From: Flagellimonas sp. MMG031
GTDB taxonomy: Bacteria; Bacteroidota; Bacteroidia; Flavobacteriales; Flavobacteriaceae
DNA: 64,000 bases
Assembly: GCF_040112705.1 (NCBI RefSeq)
Contig: NZ_CP157804.1
Coordinates: forward strand, 1,614,501 to 1,678,500
Direction of reading: 5' to 3'
Part shown: piece by piece, positions 31,098 through 40,682 of the stretch
Layout of the letters: each line of letters opens with the position of its first letter
Numbering within the stretch: position 1 is the first letter of the stretch
Program-made: the position numbers and the translations under genes
The notes under the pieces: model-generated
What the model saw: the letters and a program-made list of their open reading frames with translations, nothing else
The model's database searches: none
What the model was told of the DNA's origin: nothing

Positions 31098-33515
31098 TTA
31101 TTTTTTTTGCTTCACATATTTTTCCAGCCATTGGTCTTGTTCCCAAAGCATGTGGAGTATACTTTCCTTGCCTCGGTATCCGTGGCTTTCTTTTGGCAGC
31201 ATCACCAAACGAACGGTAGCCCCCAATCCTTTGAGCGCATTAAAATAACGTTCACTTTGCATGGGATAGGTTCCCGAGTTGTTGTCCGCTTGCCCATGGA
31301 TCAACAACAGCGGAGTTTTCATCTTATCGGCATGCATAAAGGGCGACATGGTGTAGTACACCTCTGGTGCTTCCCAATAGTTTCTTTCTTCACTTTGGAA
31401 ACCGAAGGGCGTCAATGTCCGGTTGTAGGCACCGCTACGGGCGATTCCTGCGGCAAATAGATCGGAATGCGAAAGTAGGTTGGCCACCATAAAGGCGCCA
31501 TAACTGTGACCTCCCACGGCAATGCGGTCCCTGTCAATATAACCGAGCTCGTCAACCGCATCAATGGCCGCTTTGGCATTGGCCACCAACTGGCTCCTAA
31601 AGGTATCGTTGGGTTGTTCATCTCCCTCCCCAATGATCGGGAAAGCCGCTCCATCGAGCACCACGTATCCTTTGGTGACCCAATAGATGGGCGAACCCCA
31701 ATAGGGATAGGTGAACTCGTTGGGGTTTGAAGTATTCTGCGAAGCACTGTTCTTGTCCTTGTACTCCCTTGGATAGGCCCATAGAATCATGGGCATCTTT
31801 TCTTTTTTCTCCATATCGTAGCCTACGGGAAGATAAAGGGTTCCGGAAAGTTCCAATCCATCGTCTCTTTTATAGGTAATCACCTCCTTGTGTACGTTTT
31901 GGATACTCTTGTATGGATTATCAAAATCGGTCAACTGTATAGGTCCACGTCTCTTGATCAAACTTTTATAATAGTAATTGGGATATTCATTGGCCGATTC
32001 GATACGCACCAATAATTGGTCTTTTTCGGGGTCGTACTCGATCAAATTTTCCAATTTCCCCTCTAGTTTTGAGGTGTACAGCCTTGTTTTCTTCAAGCTG
32101 TTCAAATCCATTTTTTCAACGAACGGAAACTGTCCTTCCTCGGTATATCCATCACCTATAAGATAGGCGTTGTTGTTTTTGTCCAAGGACAACACCCAAG
32201 CGCCGTTCTCATTTCTTTTGGTGACGAAGCTTCCCGGGTTACTGTACACATCTTGGTAGTTTCTGTCCTCAATGATTTTTGCTTCCGCATCAGGATTTGA
32301 GGGGTTGAACAGATACGTTTTTGTATTTCTGTTGTTCCACCAGCGGTCGTGGGCAATAGCAACATTATCATTGCCCCATTGGATGTAGCTAAATCGGTTT
32401 TTGGTTTTAAGGATGGATTTTCCTTCACCATCAAAAGGTGCCTCAATTTCAAAAACTTCGTCGCGATACGGGACTTCATTTTCTGGGTCGCCCCCATCCA
32501 AGGCTTCAACATAGGTCAAGGTTGCCGGTTTGTCGTTTCTCCAGCTAATGTCCCGCATGCCTGTTCGTGTGGCCATAAACCCTTGGGGCAAATCTTCGAT
32601 AAGCGGCACCTGCAGAAGCGTTTTCACCTTGGTGCCGTCTTTTTTGTAAACGGTTGTGGTATTGGGGAATCTGTAGTAAGGAACCAAGTACGAGAAAGGT
32701 TTGTCCAAGGTTACGGTCATTACATATTCACCATCCGGTGAAAAACTGATGCTGGTATACAGGTCGGCATCTTTCCACTTCGTCTTGGTACCGTCCATTT
32801 GAACTTTGTAGAGTTCTGATCGGGCCAATTGCTCAAAGTTGAACTCATCATTTGGGTTTTTCAAAAGATCCTGATAGGTCCTGTTCTGTGCCTTTTTACC
32901 ATCGTTGGTGGAGATGGTAGGTCCATCTGGAACGGCTTCATCGGTATTGATCAGCGGTTTTCTATCCTCGGGCAGCATTTTTACCAAAACGGATTCTCCA
33001 TCCTTGAACCAATTGATAATGTCCCTCATGTTCGCATTCACATTGGTTTTGGTAATGGCCGTTACCGTTGCCGATTTCAAATCGAGAACCATCACCTCCA
33101 CACCTTCGATAGTGGTATTGGTGAATGCTATTTTGGATTGGTCGGGCGACCAATTGAAGTTGGCCAGCCTTGGATTTTCAGGTAGTCCCTTTACCTGAGT
33201 ACCTTCGTTGTCACCAATCTTTTTGATGATGACATTATTATAATAGTTGGTTCGGCTCCCAATGTTGGTCTTTGGGTTGATGCGAAGACCGGCCAAACGC
33301 AGCTCGGTTTCCGATAATTCGGCAATGGTTTTATAGTAGTCCCTGTAGAGCAATACCATGTAGTTGCCCTCATCGTTAATAAGAACACTAGGGGCCAGAG
33401 GTGCGTTCACCAGTTCCAGTATTTCTTCGGAAGGCTTTTGATACGTTAGTTTTTCCTGTGCATGGACAAAGCCAATGGAGAGCAGTGCCCAAAATACCCA
33501 GAGATAATTTTTCAT
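31098..33515 (-). CDS. Secreted S9 family serine peptidase (glutamyl endopeptidase-like)
   Basis: This 805-residue protein has a signal peptide (ending near GFVHAQ), an N-terminal beta-propeller part (about 30-540; NWSPDQSKIAFTNT and SFSPDGEYVMTVTL are blades) and a C-terminal alpha/beta-hydrolase domain (about 550-805). The nucleophile is about Ser671 in GGHSYGAF, with Asp in LIHGQADNNSGT and His in KESHGYRGKES. The overall sequence resembles the S9 members related to plant chloroplast glutamyl endopeptidase. It should cleave peptides in the periplasm or outside the cell. A TATTTTTA box precedes it. It shares an intergenic region of 154 bases with the divergent KAS III gene. Confidence 0.9.
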   Translation of the reverse strand: MKNYLWVFWALLSIGFVHAQEKLTYQKPSEEILELVNAPLAPSVLINDEGNYMVLLYRDYYKTIAELSETELRLAGLRINPKTNIGSRTNYYNNVIIKKIGDNEGTQVKGLPENPRLANFNWSPDQSKIAFTNTTIEGVEVMVLDLKSATVTAITKTNVNANMRDIINWFKDGESVLVKMLPEDRKPLINTDEAVPDGPTISTNDGKKAQNRTYQDLLKNPNDEFNFEQLARSELYKVQMDGTKTKWKDADLYTSISFSPDGEYVMTVTLDKPFSYLVPYYRFPNTTTVYKKDGTKVKTLLQVPLIEDLPQGFMATRTGMRDISWRNDKPATLTYVEALDGGDPENEVPYRDEVFEIEAPFDGEGKSILKTKNRFSYIQWGNDNVAIAHDRWWNNRNTKTYLFNPSNPDAEAKIIEDRNYQDVYSNPGSFVTKRNENGAWVLSLDKNNNAYLIGDGYTEEGQFPFVEKMDLNSLKKTRLYTSKLEGKLENLIEYDPEKDQLLVRIESANEYPNYYYKSLIKRRGPIQLTDFDNPYKSIQNVHKEVITYKRDDGLELSGTLYLPVGYDMEKKEKMPMILWAYPREYKDKNSASQNTSNPNEFTYPYWGSPIYWVTKGYVVLDGAAFPIIGEGDEQPNDTFRSQLVANAKAAIDAVDELGYIDRDRIAVGGHSYGAFMVANLLSHSDLFAAGIARSGAYNRTLTPFGFQSEERNYWEAPEVYYTMSPFMHADKMKTPLLLIHGQADNNSGTYPMQSERYFNALKGLGATVRLVMLPKESHGYRGKESILHMLWEQDQWLEKYVKQKK

Positions 33516-33669
33516 AATTCTGATTTAGTAATTAATTGCGTTAAGATTTTCAAGTTTTTAAAAATACAACTTTTAAAAAGTATTATTTTGGCGGAATAAT
33601 GAATATTTAGAGGGAATATTTATTAATTTTCAAATTGTAACTATCATTTTTCTTTAAAAATTATAATAA

Positions 33670-34680
33670 ATGTACAATTCCAAGATTGCTGGATTAGGGT
33701 TTTACGTCCCTGAAAATGTGGTCACTAACGATGATTTATCGAAAGTGATGGACACGAATGATGAGTGGATTCAAGAGCGGACGGGAATCAAAGAGCGGCG
33801 CCATGTGATAAAAGATACCGAAACCACGACCTCCATGGGGGTAGAGGCCGCTAAAAAGGCCATTGAACGGGCGGGCATCGATAAGGATGAAATCGATTTT
33901 ATCGTTTTTGCCACCTTGAGTCCCGATTATTATTTTCCCGGTCCAGGCGTGTTGGTGCAACGGGACCTCCAATTGAAGCGTACTGTAGGTGCGCTGGATG
34001 TCCGAAACCAATGTTCCGGCTTTGTGTACGGAATTTCCGTGGCCGACCAGTATATTAAAAGTGGGATGTACAAGAACGTTTTGGTAATCGGTTCTGAACT
34101 GCACTCTCGAGGATTGGACATGACCACACGGGGTAGGGGTGTTTCCGTAATTTTCGGAGATGGCGCCGGAGCTGCGGTGCTGACCCGTGAAGAGGATACC
34201 TCCAAAGGAATTTTGAGTACCCATTTGCATTCCGAAGGGCAACATGCCGAAGAACTTTCGTTGATAGCCCCTGGAATGGGCAAACGTTGGGTACTGGATA
34301 TCATTGAGGACAATGACCCTGACGATACTTCTTATTATCCACACATGAATGGGCAGTTCGTGTTTAAAAATGCAGTTGTGCGTTTTAGCGAGGTCATTAT
34401 GGAAGGGCTTACCAAGAATAATTTGACCCCGGCAGACATCGATATGCTGATACCCCACCAAGCCAACCTGCGGATTTCCCAATTTATTCAGAATAAGTTT
34501 CGTTTGAAGGACGATCAAGTCTTCAACAATATCATGAAATATGGAAATACGACTGCTGCCTCTATACCTATCGCCTTAACCGAGGCTTGGGAGGCCGGTA
34601 AAATAAAAGAGGGAGATTTGGTGGTGCTTGCCGCCTTTGGCAGTGGCTTTACCTGGGGCAGTGTGATTATTCGCTGGTAG
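33670..34680 (+). CDS. 3-oxoacyl-ACP synthase III (FabH-like) family protein
   Basis: This 336-residue thiolase-fold enzyme has the full KAS III catalytic triad: Cys115 (RNQCSGF), His263 (IPHQANLRI) and Asn293 (YGNTTAAS). N-terminal VTNDDLSKVMDTNDEWIQ and RTGIKER motifs are standard. It joins an acyl-CoA with malonyl-ACP, or a related Claisen condensation, in the cytoplasm. It is not in a plsX-fab operon and is a single transcript with its own terminator. Bacteroidota often carry a second FabH-like protein in addition to the housekeeping one, so its acyl substrate could be different; I leave the symbol blank. Confidence 0.9.
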   Translation: MYNSKIAGLGFYVPENVVTNDDLSKVMDTNDEWIQERTGIKERRHVIKDTETTTSMGVEAAKKAIERAGIDKDEIDFIVFATLSPDYYFPGPGVLVQRDLQLKRTVGALDVRNQCSGFVYGISVADQYIKSGMYKNVLVIGSELHSRGLDMTTRGRGVSVIFGDGAGAAVLTREEDTSKGILSTHLHSEGQHAEELSLIAPGMGKRWVLDIIEDNDPDDTSYYPHMNGQFVFKNAVVRFSEVIMEGLTKNNLTPADIDMLIPHQANLRISQFIQNKFRLKDDQVFNNIMKYGNTTAASIPIALTEAWEAGKIKEGDLVVLAAFGSGFTWGSVIIRW

Positions 34681-34705
34681 GTTCGCCAAACCATTTATAA
34701 AAGTA

Positions 34706-34735
34706 AAACCCCGATCTGAAAAGATCGGGGTTTTT
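34706..34735 (+). terminator. Bidirectional intrinsic terminator after the KAS III gene
   Basis: AAACCCCGATCT and AGATCGGGGTTT form a twelve-base stem (34706-34717 with 34722-34733) with T on one side and A on the other side. Confidence 0.85.
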
Positions 34736-34799
34736 GATTAATGCCCCCACAAGATAACCAACCAACACTCGAATATGAGGCATCAATGTTTAACTGATA

Positions 34800-34892
34800 T
34801 TATGCTCGCCAATCCATCATCTTGGTGAATAGGTTGTATGTTTTTTGGAAAATAAACATCTGGAAGATGCTTAGGAGAAAGAAACTTTGCAT
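34800..34892 (-). CDS. Possible 30-residue peptide in the 34.7-35.2 kb gap
   Basis: On the minus strand an ATG at 34892 opens 30 codons (MQSFFLLSIFQMFIFQ then a basic, aromatic tail ending KMMDWRA) and a TAA. The first 16 residues are a hydrophobic helix, so a tiny membrane peptide is possible. It lies between two terminator-like hairpins (34706-34733 and 35064-35086), which suggests some transcript in this 545-base gap. I see no good promoter box or ribosome site. It could be chance; evidence is positional only. Confidence 0.25.
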   Translation of the reverse strand: MQSFFLLSIFQMFIFQKTYNLFTKMMDWRA

Positions 34893-35063
34893 GAGCCGTT
34901 CGTTTTTTGATCGATGATTGATGACACTATATAGACGCACTTTAGGATGGAATGTTACAGCTTCGGGCCATTTTAACATTCTTTAAAGACACCGATGAGG
35001 TCAAGACAAGCTTGTAAGGAGTGATGTATTCAGATGACCAATAAAACAGGTCATAAAAGAAGA

Positions 35064-35086
35064 AACCCCGGCCAAAAGCCGGGGTT
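35064..35086 (-). terminator. GC-rich hairpin in the 34.7-35.2 kb gap
   Basis: AACCCCGGC and GCCGGGGTT form a nine-base stem around CAAAA. On the minus strand the tail is TTTCTTCTTTT, on the plus strand AAACATTG, so termination would read leftwards. No minus-strand gene is known to its right. Confidence 0.5.
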
Positions 35087-35171
35087 AAACATTGATAAGC
35101 TATACTAAACACTAACCATTAACTATAAAAATACAGTCTTACCAATGACAATAAGTTATGAATAAAAGACG

Positions 35172-35189
35172 ACTTTTGCATGCAAAAGT
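35172..35189. promoter_or_regulatory. 18-base perfect palindrome upstream of the CoA-binding protein gene
   Basis: ACTTTTGCATGCAAAAGT is a perfect inverted repeat 37 bases before ATG 35226. The position suits an operator for a dimeric regulator. The regulator is unknown. Confidence 0.4.
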
Positions 35190-35225
35190 TACAGTCAATT
35201 CTAAGTTTAACACTAAAATTAACAA

Positions 35226-35585
35226 ATGTCAAAAACACTTGTTGTAGGGGCTTCTACAAACCCGGGAAGATACAGTAACATAGCGATACGTAGGCTGGTC
35301 GAACACAATATTGAGACGACCGCATTTGGGATACGTGGGGGAACTGTATCAGAAGTGCAAATTAAACACAACTTGGATGAATTTCAAAATATTGATACGG
35401 TAACTTTATATTTAAATCCAAAAAATCAAGAACCCTACTATCAGCAAATATTGGATTTAAAACCACGACGGGTCATTTTTAACCCCGGTACCGAGAATCC
35501 GGAATTCTACAAACTCCTTGAAGCAGAGGGAGTAGAGGTGGAGGTGGCCTGTACCTTGGTGTTATTGGCTACCGGACAGTACTAG
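35226..35585 (+). CDS. CoA-binding domain protein (119 aa)
   Basis: This small protein is a single Rossmann-like CoA-binding domain: [20 protein letters not shown] is the nucleotide loop near the N-terminus, and [14 protein letters not shown] lies near residue 85. Stand-alone members (COG1832-like) bind CoA or acyl-CoA; the biological role is not established. Its last 17 bases overlap the end of the convergent symporter gene. An 18-base palindrome lies upstream. Confidence 0.85.
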   Translation: MSKTLVVGASTNPGRYSNIAIRRLVEHNIETTAFGIRGGTVSEVQIKHNLDEFQNIDTVTLYLNPKNQEPYYQQILDLKPRRVIFNPGTENPEFYKLLEAEGVEVEVACTLVLLATGQY

Positions 35586-37056
35586 TGGTAGGGACCGATT
35601 TTTTGGTTCGTATCAGCCAAAGCCCGATGAATGTCAACAATCCGTTGAGCGGTAACAATTCATAGCCAACTTGATAACCGCCCAAATATGCTACGGGCAA
35701 ATTGGCGATCAAAATAATGGTCAACACGGATGCAAGTGCTACAATCCAAACATAACTGTCCTTGATTTGGTGCTTGGTAAAAATACCAAAGGCAAAGAGT
35801 CCCAATAAGGGGCCGTAGGTGTATCCGGCAACGGTAAGCAAACTGTCGATGACATTGCTGCTAAGAATGTACTTGAAAGCGATGATAACAATCACCAAGG
35901 CAACGCTCATGAGCACATGGGTACGCTTCCTAATTCGTTTCTGCTCCTTTTCCTCTTTTTCCTGAACATTCAATAAATCGACACAAAAGGAAGTGGTGAG
36001 CGACGTCAGTGCGCTATCCGCACTGCTGTATGCCGCGGCGATAAGGCCCAGCATGAAGGTAACGGACAAGGCCAGCCCTAAATCCCCGTTCAAGGCGATC
36101 TCGGGGAAAAGGAGGTCCGTTTTGGGTGTTCCATCCATCAAGGGAATCGCGATTCCATCCCTATTCGCATAAATGTAGAGTAAAGCGCCCAAGAGCATGA
36201 ACAAAAAGGTGACCCCGACCAGTACAAAACTGAAGGAAACCATATTTTTCTGTGCATCTTTCAAGGATTTACAGGTCAGGTTCTTTTGCATCATATCTTG
36301 ATCCAAACCAGTCATGCAAATCGTAACGAACATCCCGCCCAAAAAGGACTTGATAAAGTAGCTTTTGTCCAGAAAACTATCGGTAACTAGAAAATCATCA
36401 TAGTTTTTTAGCGCATCCGAAGCTAGGAACTCCCCAAAACTCCACCCTAATTCTTGGTTGATCATCACTATGGAAAGGATGACGGCCACAATCATAAAGA
36501 GTGTTTGCAAGGTATCGGTCCAAACAATGGTTTTGATACCGCCTTTGTTGGTGTACAGCCAGATCAGCAAAATGGAAATGACCACGGTAAACTCAAAACG
36601 GACCCCTAGATCATCGAACACAAACTGCTGAAGCACAATGGCGACCAAATACAATCGAAACGCAGCACCCAATACCCTCGAAACAAAAAAGAAAAAGGCC
36701 CCGGTCATATGACTCACCTTGCCAAAGCGGTCCAACAAATACTCGTATATCGAGGTGAGATTCAATTTGTAATACAAGGGCAACAACAAAAAAGCCACTA
36801 CAAAATACCCAAATAGATACCCAAGAACCACTTGCATGTAAGTCAATTGACTATCGCCTACCCAACCCGGAACAGAGATAAAGGTCACCCCCGATAATGA
36901 GGCACCCACCATGCCAAAAGCGACGATATACCAAGGCGATTGCTTGCCCGCCTTAAAAAAATCGGCATTGGAATCGTTCTTTCCGGTAAAATAAGAGATA
37001 AGGATAAGCACCAAGAAATAGGCGCCGATGAGCAACAGAATTTGGGTAGCTGTCAT
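35569..37056 (-). CDS. Sodium:solute symporter (SSS family)
   Basis: The start ATG 37056 ([20 protein letters not shown]) was chosen because it opens the first membrane helix; in-frame codons further upstream would run into the recR promoter and coding sequence. The 495-residue protein has about 13 hydrophobic segments and the SSS core motifs [18 protein letters not shown] near residue 50, and [18 protein letters not shown]. It imports an organic solute with sodium; the substrate is not predictable. It is divergent from recR, with 76 bases between the starts. Confidence 0.92.
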   Translation of the reverse strand: MTATQILLLIGAYFLVLILISYFTGKNDSNADFFKAGKQSPWYIVAFGMVGASLSGVTFISVPGWVGDSQLTYMQVVLGYLFGYFVVAFLLLPLYYKLNLTSIYEYLLDRFGKVSHMTGAFFFFVSRVLGAAFRLYLVAIVLQQFVFDDLGVRFEFTVVISILLIWLYTNKGGIKTIVWTDTLQTLFMIVAVILSIVMINQELGWSFGEFLASDALKNYDDFLVTDSFLDKSYFIKSFLGGMFVTICMTGLDQDMMQKNLTCKSLKDAQKNMVSFSFVLVGVTFLFMLLGALLYIYANRDGIAIPLMDGTPKTDLLFPEIALNGDLGLALSVTFMLGLIAAAYSSADSALTSLTTSFCVDLLNVQEKEEKEQKRIRKRTHVLMSVALVIVIIAFKYILSSNVIDSLLTVAGYTYGPLLGLFAFGIFTKHQIKDSYVWIVALASVLTIILIANLPVAYLGGYQVGYELLPLNGLLTFIGLWLIRTKKSVPTTSTVR

Positions 37057-37108
37057 ATATGTAATTTGAATTGCAAAGTACGAAAGTAAATTGGTAAAGG
37101 TAAAATCG

Positions 37109-37116
37109 TAATTTTG
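37109..37116 (+). promoter_or_regulatory. -7 box for recR
   Basis: TAATTTTG matches TAnnTTTG and ends 16 bases before ATG 37133. A TTGG at 37091-37094 lies too close for an ideal -33. Confidence 0.5.
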
Positions 37117-37132
37117 TGATAGAATTGATGCT

Positions 37133-37753
37133 ATGGAATTTTCGTCGAAGCTATTGGAAAACGCAGTGTACGAGATGTCGCAATTGCCCGGAATAGGCAA
37201 ACGCACGGCATTGCGATTGGTGCTGCACCTGCTCAAACAGCCTGAGGAACGTACGGAGTTGCTGGCCCATGCGCTGGTAAAATTGAAGGGTGAGGTCAAT
37301 TTTTGCAAAAACTGCCATAACATTTCCGATACCGAAGTTTGCGAGATTTGCGCAAACCCGAAGCGTGACGAGACCTTGGTCTGTGTGGTGGAAGACATTA
37401 GGGACGTGATGGCCATTGAGAATACCTCACAGTATAACGGTCTTTACCATGTGCTGGGCGGCAAAATATCCCCAATGGAAGGCGTCGGTCCGCAAGACCT
37501 TACCATTGCCCAATTAGTCAAAAAAGTAAAGGAGGGAACCGTTAAAGAACTAATTTTGGCCTTGAGCTCCACCATGGAGGGCGACACTACCAATTTTTAT
37601 ATTTATAAACAATTGGAAGGATTGGAGGTCACCACCTCCACCATAGCCAGGGGAATCTCGGTGGGTGATGAGTTGGAATATGCAGATGAAGTGACTTTGG
37701 GAAGGAGCATTATCAATAGGGTGCCTTTTGAAAGTTCGATAAAAGCGAATTAG
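37133..37753 (+). CDS. recR: Recombination mediator RecR
   Basis: This 206-residue protein has the RecR layout: N-terminal helix-hairpin-helix region (about 1-50; [19 protein letters not shown]), the four-Cys zinc finger (about 58-75; [16 protein letters not shown]), the Toprim domain (about 80-175; [29 protein letters not shown]) and the C-terminal [15 protein letters not shown]. With RecO and RecF it loads RecA on gapped DNA in recombination repair. Length is standard. Confidence 0.97.
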   Translation: MEFSSKLLENAVYEMSQLPGIGKRTALRLVLHLLKQPEERTELLAHALVKLKGEVNFCKNCHNISDTEVCEICANPKRDETLVCVVEDIRDVMAIENTSQYNGLYHVLGGKISPMEGVGPQDLTIAQLVKKVKEGTVKELILALSSTMEGDTTNFYIYKQLEGLEVTTSTIARGISVGDELEYADEVTLGRSIINRVPFESSIKAN

Positions 37754-37787
37754 TGAACATAAATCAAAAATAAGTCGATTTCTTTAG

Positions 37788-37795
37788 TATTTTTG
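37788..37795 (+). promoter_or_regulatory. -7 box for the E2 acyltransferase gene
   Basis: TATTTTTG matches TAnnTTTG and ends 37 bases before ATG 37833. It also argues that an in-frame TTG at 37818 is not needed as start. Confidence 0.5.
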
Positions 37796-37832
37796 TAAAA
37801 TACAAATCAAAACCACTTTGATAAATACGAAT

Positions 37833-39194
37833 ATGTCAAAATTTGAATTGAAATTACCGCAAATGGGAGAAAGTGTCGCCGAGGCCACCTTGACCAATTG
37901 GTTGAAGGAAGTGGGCGATACCATTGAGATGGATGAGGCCGTCTTTGAGATCGCCACCGATAAGGTCGACTCCGAAGTGCCCAGCGAGGTGGATGGGGTG
38001 TTGTTGGAAAAGCGGTTCGATGTAGACGACGTAATAAAAGTAGGTGAAGTTGTAGCCGTTATCCAGATTGAGGGAGAGGTCGATGATACAACCGATGATG
38101 ACTCTGGTGAGGAAATGACCGAGGAGGAGCCAGCAGCCGTTCCAGCACAGGAACTGGAAGCCCAAATGGCAAGTGTAAAGGAGTCCGTTTCCACAGCAAC
38201 GCCGGATTATTCGAGCTCCGAGCGCTTTTATTCACCTTTGGTGAAAAACATCGCTAAGGAAGAAAACGTGTCCATGGACGAGTTGGAGGCCATTGCAGGC
38301 ACCGGTAAGGAAGGAAGGGTCACGAAGAACGATATTATGGCCTATTTGGAGAGCCGTTCCAATGGAAACCAGCCCAAAGCGCAGACTGCTCCCCAACCCG
38401 AAGCCAAGAAAGAAACACCTATGGCAACGGAGCAGCCAAAAGCAGCGCCGGAAAAACCAAAAGAATCCAAACTAACGGTAGGCGCAGGGGATGAGGTCAT
38501 CCCGTTGAGCCGTATGGGCAAATTGATTGCCCATCATATGATCGAGAGCGTATCCACTTCGGCCCACGTACAAAGCTTTGTGGAAGTGGATGTGACCAAT
38601 GTGGTCAAATGGCGTGATAAGGTAAAAAACGCGTTCCAACAACGTGAAGGCGAGAAATTGACCTTTACTCCGATTTTTATGGAAGCTGTGGCCATGGCCC
38701 TAAAAAAATATCCGATGATGAACATATCGTTGGATGGGGACAAGGTCATCAAAAAGAAAAACATCAATTTGGGAATGGCCGCCGCCCTGCCTGATGGTAA
38801 CTTGATCGTGCCCGTCATCAAAAATGCCGACCAATTGAACTTGGTGGGGATGGCCAAAACGGTAAACGATCTTGCCGATAGGGCCAGAAACAATCAGTTA
38901 AAGCCCGATGAGATCAAGGATGGTACTTACACGGTGACGAACGTAGGGTCTTTTGGCAGTGTTTTTGGAACACCCATCATCAATCAACCACAAGTTGGTA
39001 TTTTGGCCTTGGGTGCCATAAGAAAAATGCCATCGGTCATCGAAACCGACCAAGGGGAGTATATTGGCATCCGCAGTAAAATGTACCTTTCGCACAGTTA
39101 TGATCATAGGGTTGTGAACGGTGCTTTGGGCGGAATGTTCGTAAAAGCAGTTGCCGATTATTTGGAAGCTTGGGACATCAATAGGGAAATATAG
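37833..39194 (+). CDS. 2-oxo acid dehydrogenase complex E2 (dihydrolipoamide acyltransferase)
   Basis: This 453-residue protein has a lipoyl domain (about 1-80; LPQMGESVAEATLTNWL, and FEIATDKVDSEVPS with the lipoylated Lys), an acidic linker, an E3/E1-binding domain (about 130-170; YSPLVKNIAKEENV, GTGKEGRVTKNDI), a Pro/Ala/Lys-rich linker and the catalytic domain (about 225-453; TSAHVQSFVEVDVTNV, TVTNVGSFGSVFGTPIINQP, SHSYDHRVVNGALGG with catalytic His and Asp). One lipoyl domain and this acyltransferase type fit the branched-chain 2-oxo acid or 2-oxoglutarate complexes. No E1 or E3 gene is adjacent, so the substrate is not settled. Confidence 0.93.
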   Translation: MSKFELKLPQMGESVAEATLTNWLKEVGDTIEMDEAVFEIATDKVDSEVPSEVDGVLLEKRFDVDDVIKVGEVVAVIQIEGEVDDTTDDDSGEEMTEEEPAAVPAQELEAQMASVKESVSTATPDYSSSERFYSPLVKNIAKEENVSMDELEAIAGTGKEGRVTKNDIMAYLESRSNGNQPKAQTAPQPEAKKETPMATEQPKAAPEKPKESKLTVGAGDEVIPLSRMGKLIAHHMIESVSTSAHVQSFVEVDVTNVVKWRDKVKNAFQQREGEKLTFTPIFMEAVAMALKKYPMMNISLDGDKVIKKKNINLGMAAALPDGNLIVPVIKNADQLNLVGMAKTVNDLADRARNNQLKPDEIKDGTYTVTNVGSFGSVFGTPIINQPQVGILALGAIRKMPSVIETDQGEYIGIRSKMYLSHSYDHRVVNGALGGMFVKAVADYLEAWDINREI

Positions 39195-39266
39195 CCAAAA
39201 AGCACCCGTATTCCTTTCACTATGCTTAATTTAGAAGCCTAGTGATGTTCATTTAAAAGTCCCAAC

Positions 39267-40040
39267 ATGCAATTACAATTGACCAAACCTATCTGCTTTT
39301 TTGACCTAGAGACCACGGGAACCAATGTGGCCAAAGATCGGATAGTCGAAATTTCCATTTTAAAGGTATATCCGAACGGTAACAAGGAAAGCAGAACGTG
39401 GTTGGTAAACCCAGAAATGCCCATTCCGGAGGAATCTACCGCCATACATGGTATTTCCAATGAAAAAGTGGCCAACGAGCCCACCTTCAAACAATTGTCA
39501 AAGGAAATTTACGCCATGATCAGGGACAGTGATCTCGCCGGCTTTAATTCCGACCGGTTCGATATTCCGCTGTTGGCGGAAGAAATGCTGCGTGCGGATA
39601 TCGATTTTGATATGAAAAGCATGGTATCCGTAGATGTGCAGACCATTTTCCATAAAATGGAAAAACGCACCTTGGAGGCGGCCTATCAATTTTATTGTAA
39701 GAAAAGTTTGGAGGATGCCCACAGTGCCGAAGCGGACACCTTGGCAACCTATGAAGTGCTTTTGGCACAGTTGGAACGCTATCCTGAACTGGAAAACGAC
39801 ATCAAGAAACTCTCCGAGTTCACTACCAGAAGGCAAAATCTGGACTTTGCCGGATTTATTGGATTGGACGAGGACAATAATCCCATATTTTCCTTTGGAA
39901 AACATAAGGGCAAAACGGTGGATGAGGTTATGGAAAAAGAACCCGGCTACTTTGGTTGGATCTTGAATGCCGACTTTCCACTGTACACCAAAAAAGTACT
40001 TACCCAAATAAAGCTGAGTAAGCTCAACAACAAGTTTTAA
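39267..40040 (+). CDS. DEDDh 3'-5' exonuclease with exonuclease X-type C-terminus
   Basis: This 257-residue protein has the three exonuclease motifs: CFFDLETTGTNV (Exo I, near residue 10), GFNSDRFDIPLL (Exo II, near 93) and HSAEADTLATYEVL (Exo III with the DEDDh His, near 152). The last 60 residues contain FSFGKHKGKTVDEV and GYFGWILNADFP, a small domain found at the end of exodeoxyribonuclease X-type proteins. It probably degrades single-stranded or mismatched DNA ends in the cytoplasm. It is followed by the FAH gene in the same direction after 30 bases. Confidence 0.9.
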   Translation: MQLQLTKPICFFDLETTGTNVAKDRIVEISILKVYPNGNKESRTWLVNPEMPIPEESTAIHGISNEKVANEPTFKQLSKEIYAMIRDSDLAGFNSDRFDIPLLAEEMLRADIDFDMKSMVSVDVQTIFHKMEKRTLEAAYQFYCKKSLEDAHSAEADTLATYEVLLAQLERYPELENDIKKLSEFTTRRQNLDFAGFIGLDEDNNPIFSFGKHKGKTVDEVMEKEPGYFGWILNADFPLYTKKVLTQIKLSKLNNKF

Positions 40041-40070
40041 AAGAAGCAAGCGTTAACCCCCGTACACACT

Positions 40071-40682
40071 ATGAAGCTGATTTGTATAGGACGTAATTAT
40101 GTAGACCATATTAAAGAGTTGAAAAATGAGCGTCCGGATGAACCTGTGGTTTTTATAAAGCCCGACTCCGCAATACTGCCCAAAGAGCAGGATTTTTACA
40201 TCCCTGAATTCTCCAATGATGTCCATTACGAAGTGGAGGTGTTGGTGAAAATCAAAAAAGTGGGAAAACACATTGCCAAGGAATTTGCCCATAAGTATTA
40301 TGATGAGGTGGGCTTGGGTATCGATTTTACCGCCCGCGACCTTCAGTCCAAACTAAAGGCCAAAGGGCTGCCTTGGGAAAAGGCCAAAGGTTTTGATGGA
40401 GCCGCCGTAGTGGGCAATTGGCTGCCCAAAAAGAAATTTCAAAGTATGGATGACCTCAGTTTCTCATTGGTGAAAAATGGAGAAACGGTCCAAAATGGAA
40501 ATACGTCCTTGATGTTGTGGAAGATAGACGAAATCATCGCCTACGTATCCACTTTTTTTATGTTGAAAAAGGGCGATATCATTTTTACCGGAACGCCTGC
40601 CGGTGTTGGTAAAGTAAGCCCAAATGACTACCTTGTCGGTGCTTTGGAAGGAGAACAACTTTTTGACATTAATGTAAGATAA
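40071..40682 (+). CDS. Fumarylacetoacetate hydrolase family protein
   Basis: This 203-residue protein is a single FAH catalytic domain. KLICIGRNYVDHIKEL opens it, KPDSAILP and EVEVLVKI follow with the metal-binding Glu residues, then GLGIDFTARDLQ and DIIFTGTPAGVG near the C-terminus. Such short members hydrolyse or decarboxylate acylpyruvates or oxaloacetate-like compounds with a divalent metal. Its stop overlaps the start of the Hpt gene by one base (TAATG), so the two are translationally coupled. Confidence 0.9.
   Translation: MKLICIGRNYVDHIKELKNERPDEPVVFIKPDSAILPKEQDFYIPEFSNDVHYEVEVLVKIKKVGKHIAKEFAHKYYDEVGLGIDFTARDLQSKLKAKGLPWEKAKGFDGAAVVGNWLPKKKFQSMDDLSFSLVKNGETVQNGNTSLMLWKIDEIIAYVSTFFMLKKGDIIFTGTPAGVGKVSPNDYLVGALEGEQLFDINVR

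Noticed and set aside
35569..37416. 615-codon version of the symporter gene overlapping recR
   Set aside because: The extra 120 codons lie antisense to recR and its promoter and show no symporter features; the first membrane helix begins at ATG 37056.
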